Of a stretch of DNA of 64,000 bases, positions 62,812 through 64,000 are shown piece after piece (within the stretch, counting starts at the first letter, position 1; each line of letters begins with the position of its first letter). The stretch spans positions 62,001-126,000 of the forward strand of contig CANJQN010000004.1 in NCBI GenBank assembly GCA_947476465.1, written 5' to 3'. This DNA is from Comamonadaceae bacterium (lineage in GTDB: Bacteria; Pseudomonadota; Gammaproteobacteria; Burkholderiales; Burkholderiaceae_C). Both the position numbers and the translations under genes were made by a program. Below the pieces are notes generated by a model. It did no database searches. It saw nothing but the letters and a program-made list of their open reading frames with translations, and was not told where the DNA came from.

Positions 62812-63234
62812 TTACTTGACCAGAAGGACCGGGACCTCGGACTCGGTCACCACCTTCTGGGCCACGCTGCCCATCACGGCGCGCCCCAGCAGACCGTGGC
62901 CGTGGGTGCCCATGACCACGATGTGGGCCTTGAACTTCTTGACCGCCCGCAAGACCTGCTCGGCCGGCTGGCCGACCACCCACTCGGTGCGGTACTTGAT
63001 CGGATGCTTGTCCAGAAAGCGGCTGATCGGCTTGAGTACCTTTTCGGCTTCCTCGGTCTGGTATTCGCTCGCCACCTGCGCGCCGACGGCGGAGCGAACC
63101 CGGGGGGGCAGCGCCGGTTGCACATTGAGTACGAGCACCTCATCGCCTTCACCGGCCAGGTTCTCGTGGGTCACCAGGAAGGCCAGGGCCTTCTTGGTGC
63201 ACTTGCTGCCGTCGACGGCCAGAACGATCTTCAT
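62812..63234 (-). CDS. Universal stress protein (UspA family)
   Basis: A 140-residue UspA-fold protein. The start MKIVLAVDGSKCTKKAL and the ATP-binding GTHGHGLLGRAVMGSVA signature (G-x2-G-x9-G-S) are intact, so it is of the nucleotide-binding type. The ATG at 63234 has an AGGAG upstream. It is divergent from the copper ATPase gene across a 133-bp gap containing an FNR-like box, so it may be induced under oxygen limitation. Confidence 0.93.
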   Translation of the reverse strand: MKIVLAVDGSKCTKKALAFLVTHENLAGEGDEVLVLNVQPALPPRVRSAVGAQVASEYQTEEAEKVLKPISRFLDKHPIKYRTEWVVGQPAEQVLRAVKKFKAHIVVMGTHGHGLLGRAVMGSVAQKVVTESEVPVLLVK

Positions 63235-63320
63235 GAAACTTCTCCTCGGAATGTGATTTCGGCTCAACGCAAAACCATCAGCGCCAATGGTACTGTGCGT
63301 CGAAACATGCCTGTCCTGCG

Positions 63321-63334
63321 TTGATCCATGTCAA
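63321..63334. promoter_or_regulatory. FNR/Anr-type box
   Basis: TTGAT-CCAT-GTCAA matches the FNR consensus TTGAT-N4-ATCAA at 9 of 10 positions. It lies 33 bp before the copper ATPase start and 86 bp before the divergent universal stress gene. Cytochrome cbb3 maturation genes are commonly under FNR control. Confidence 0.6.
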
Positions 63335-63367
63335 CTCAGCCGGAGCGGCAGTGGATATTCTGCGCTC

Positions 63368-64000
63368 ATGCCAATGTCGCCTACTGTCGTCTTGCCCTTT
63401 GCGGGTGTGACTCCCGCCCGCGGGCCCGCGGATGCGGCGGCTGACTGGGCGACCCTGGACGACCGGGCCGAATGGCCGGCGTTCAGCCGGCCGCTGGCCG
63501 CCGAGCCCGGCCGCTGGGAGTCGTACCTCGCGATCGAGGGCATGCACTGCGCCGCCTGCACCCTGAACGTCGAGCAGGCGCTGTCGCAGGTGCCCGGCGT
63601 GTGCTCGGTGGAGGTCAACGGCGCCAGCCAGACCGCCCGCGTCACCTGGGCCGAGGAGCGCTGCCGCCCCTCGATGTGGCTGCCGGCGCTGCGCCAGGCC
63701 GGCTACGGCGCCATACCGGCCGGCGACCAGCTCGATGCGGCGCCCCGCTTGCGCGCGCAACGCCTGATGCTGTGGCGCTGGCTGGTCGCGGGCTTTTGCA
63801 TGATGCAGGCCATGATGTACGCGGTGCCGATGTACGTGGCCGGCCCGGGTGACATCACACCCGACATCGTGGCCTTGCTGCGTTGGGCCGCCTGGATGAT
63901 GACCTTGCCGGTCATGCTTTTTTCCAGCTGGCCCTTCTTTTCCAGCGCGCTGCGCGACCTGCGCCATCGCCGCGTCGGCATGGACGTGCCGGTGGCGCTG
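63368..64000 (+). CDS. ccoI: CcoI/FixI-type copper-transporting P-type ATPase, 3' part beyond window
   Basis: The first 211 codons of a P1B-type ATPase, open to the right edge. It has an N-terminal heavy-metal domain with the copper site GMHCAACTLNVEQAL (near residue 58) and a first membrane pair (LVAGFCMMQAMMYAVPMYVA; LRWAAWMMTLPVMLFSSWPF). The sequence RRVGMDVPVAL at the edge is typical of the CcoI/FixI ATPases that supply copper to cytochrome cbb3 oxidase. The phosphorylation domain and any ccoS/ccoN genes would be outside the window. Start 63368 or 63374 (both ATG) is uncertain. Confidence 0.88.
   Translation, partial: MPMSPTVVLPFAGVTPARGPADAAADWATLDDRAEWPAFSRPLAAEPGRWESYLAIEGMHCAACTLNVEQALSQVPGVCSVEVNGASQTARVTWAEERCRPSMWLPALRQAGYGAIPAGDQLDAAPRLRAQRLMLWRWLVAGFCMMQAMMYAVPMYVAGPGDITPDIVALLRWAAWMMTLPVMLFSSWPFFSSALRDLRHRRVGMDVPVAL

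Overview
This 64 kb window is GC-rich chromosomal DNA from a betaproteobacterium, most likely a member of the Comamonadaceae (Acidovorax, Variovorax or Xylophilus-like). That placement is inferred from three things: the housekeeping gene order, a fused gamma-beta subunit of an NAD-linked formate dehydrogenase, and several dispersed palindromic repeat families of a kind I associate with this family. No tRNA, rRNA, CRISPR array, prophage or intact insertion sequence was seen.

Layout. (1) 1-1149, minus strand: the 5' part of a large effector-like protein that runs off the left edge. (2) 1312-20073: a formate oxidation region. It holds a cytoplasmic NAD-linked formate dehydrogenase (fused FdsG/FdsB, then FdsA), a maturation set (DUF3305, DUF3306, a poly-ferredoxin, a TorD-like chaperone), a periplasmic membrane-bound formate dehydrogenase (FdhX-like Tat protein, FdhA, FdhB, small lipoprotein, cytochrome b FdhC, small periplasmic protein) and FdhD. 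The set is split by a minus-strand 905-residue effector-like gene (10304-13018). (3) 20353-31453: a compact two-gene NRPS-PKS assembly line. Its first protein has a formyltransferase domain and a luciferase-like monooxygenase embedded inside the adenylation domain; its second is KS-AT-KR-DH-ACP-TE. (4) 31693-36145: an orphan FtsX-type permease and a third effector-like gene carrying a phosphatidylinositol-kinase-like catalytic signature. (5) 36169-58000: housekeeping genes (mtgA, aroE, a TonB-like gene, an RNase II-family gene, an esterase, rodA, tldD, aroG, mpl, a TlpA-like gene, accB, accC, prmA, a DUF3426 gene, a sugar kinase, pdxH, a MocA-like gene, a ChaC gene). (6) 56625-59185: edd-eda of the Entner-Doudoroff pathway. 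(7) 59262-62716: a catabolic operon of CoA ligase, Bug-type binding protein and citrate-synthase-like lyase. (8) 62812-64000: a universal stress protein and the start of a CcoI-type copper ATPase, divergent around an FNR-like box.

The genes of region 2 fit together as two routes of formate oxidation: FdsGB-FdsA passes electrons to NAD, while FdhABC passes them from the periplasm to quinone. Both need bis-MGD molybdenum cofactor, and FdhD is the only sulfurtransferase seen here. The most unusual signals are: palindromic repeats of three different families inserted in frame inside three enzyme or accessory genes (fdsA, the DUF3306 gene, edd); the NRPS-PKS pair; the three effector-like genes; a textbook aromatic-amino-acid attenuator in front of the DAHP synthase; a small element with 20-bp terminal inverted repeats that supplies the rodA stop codon; and a diverged false start of accC just upstream of accC.
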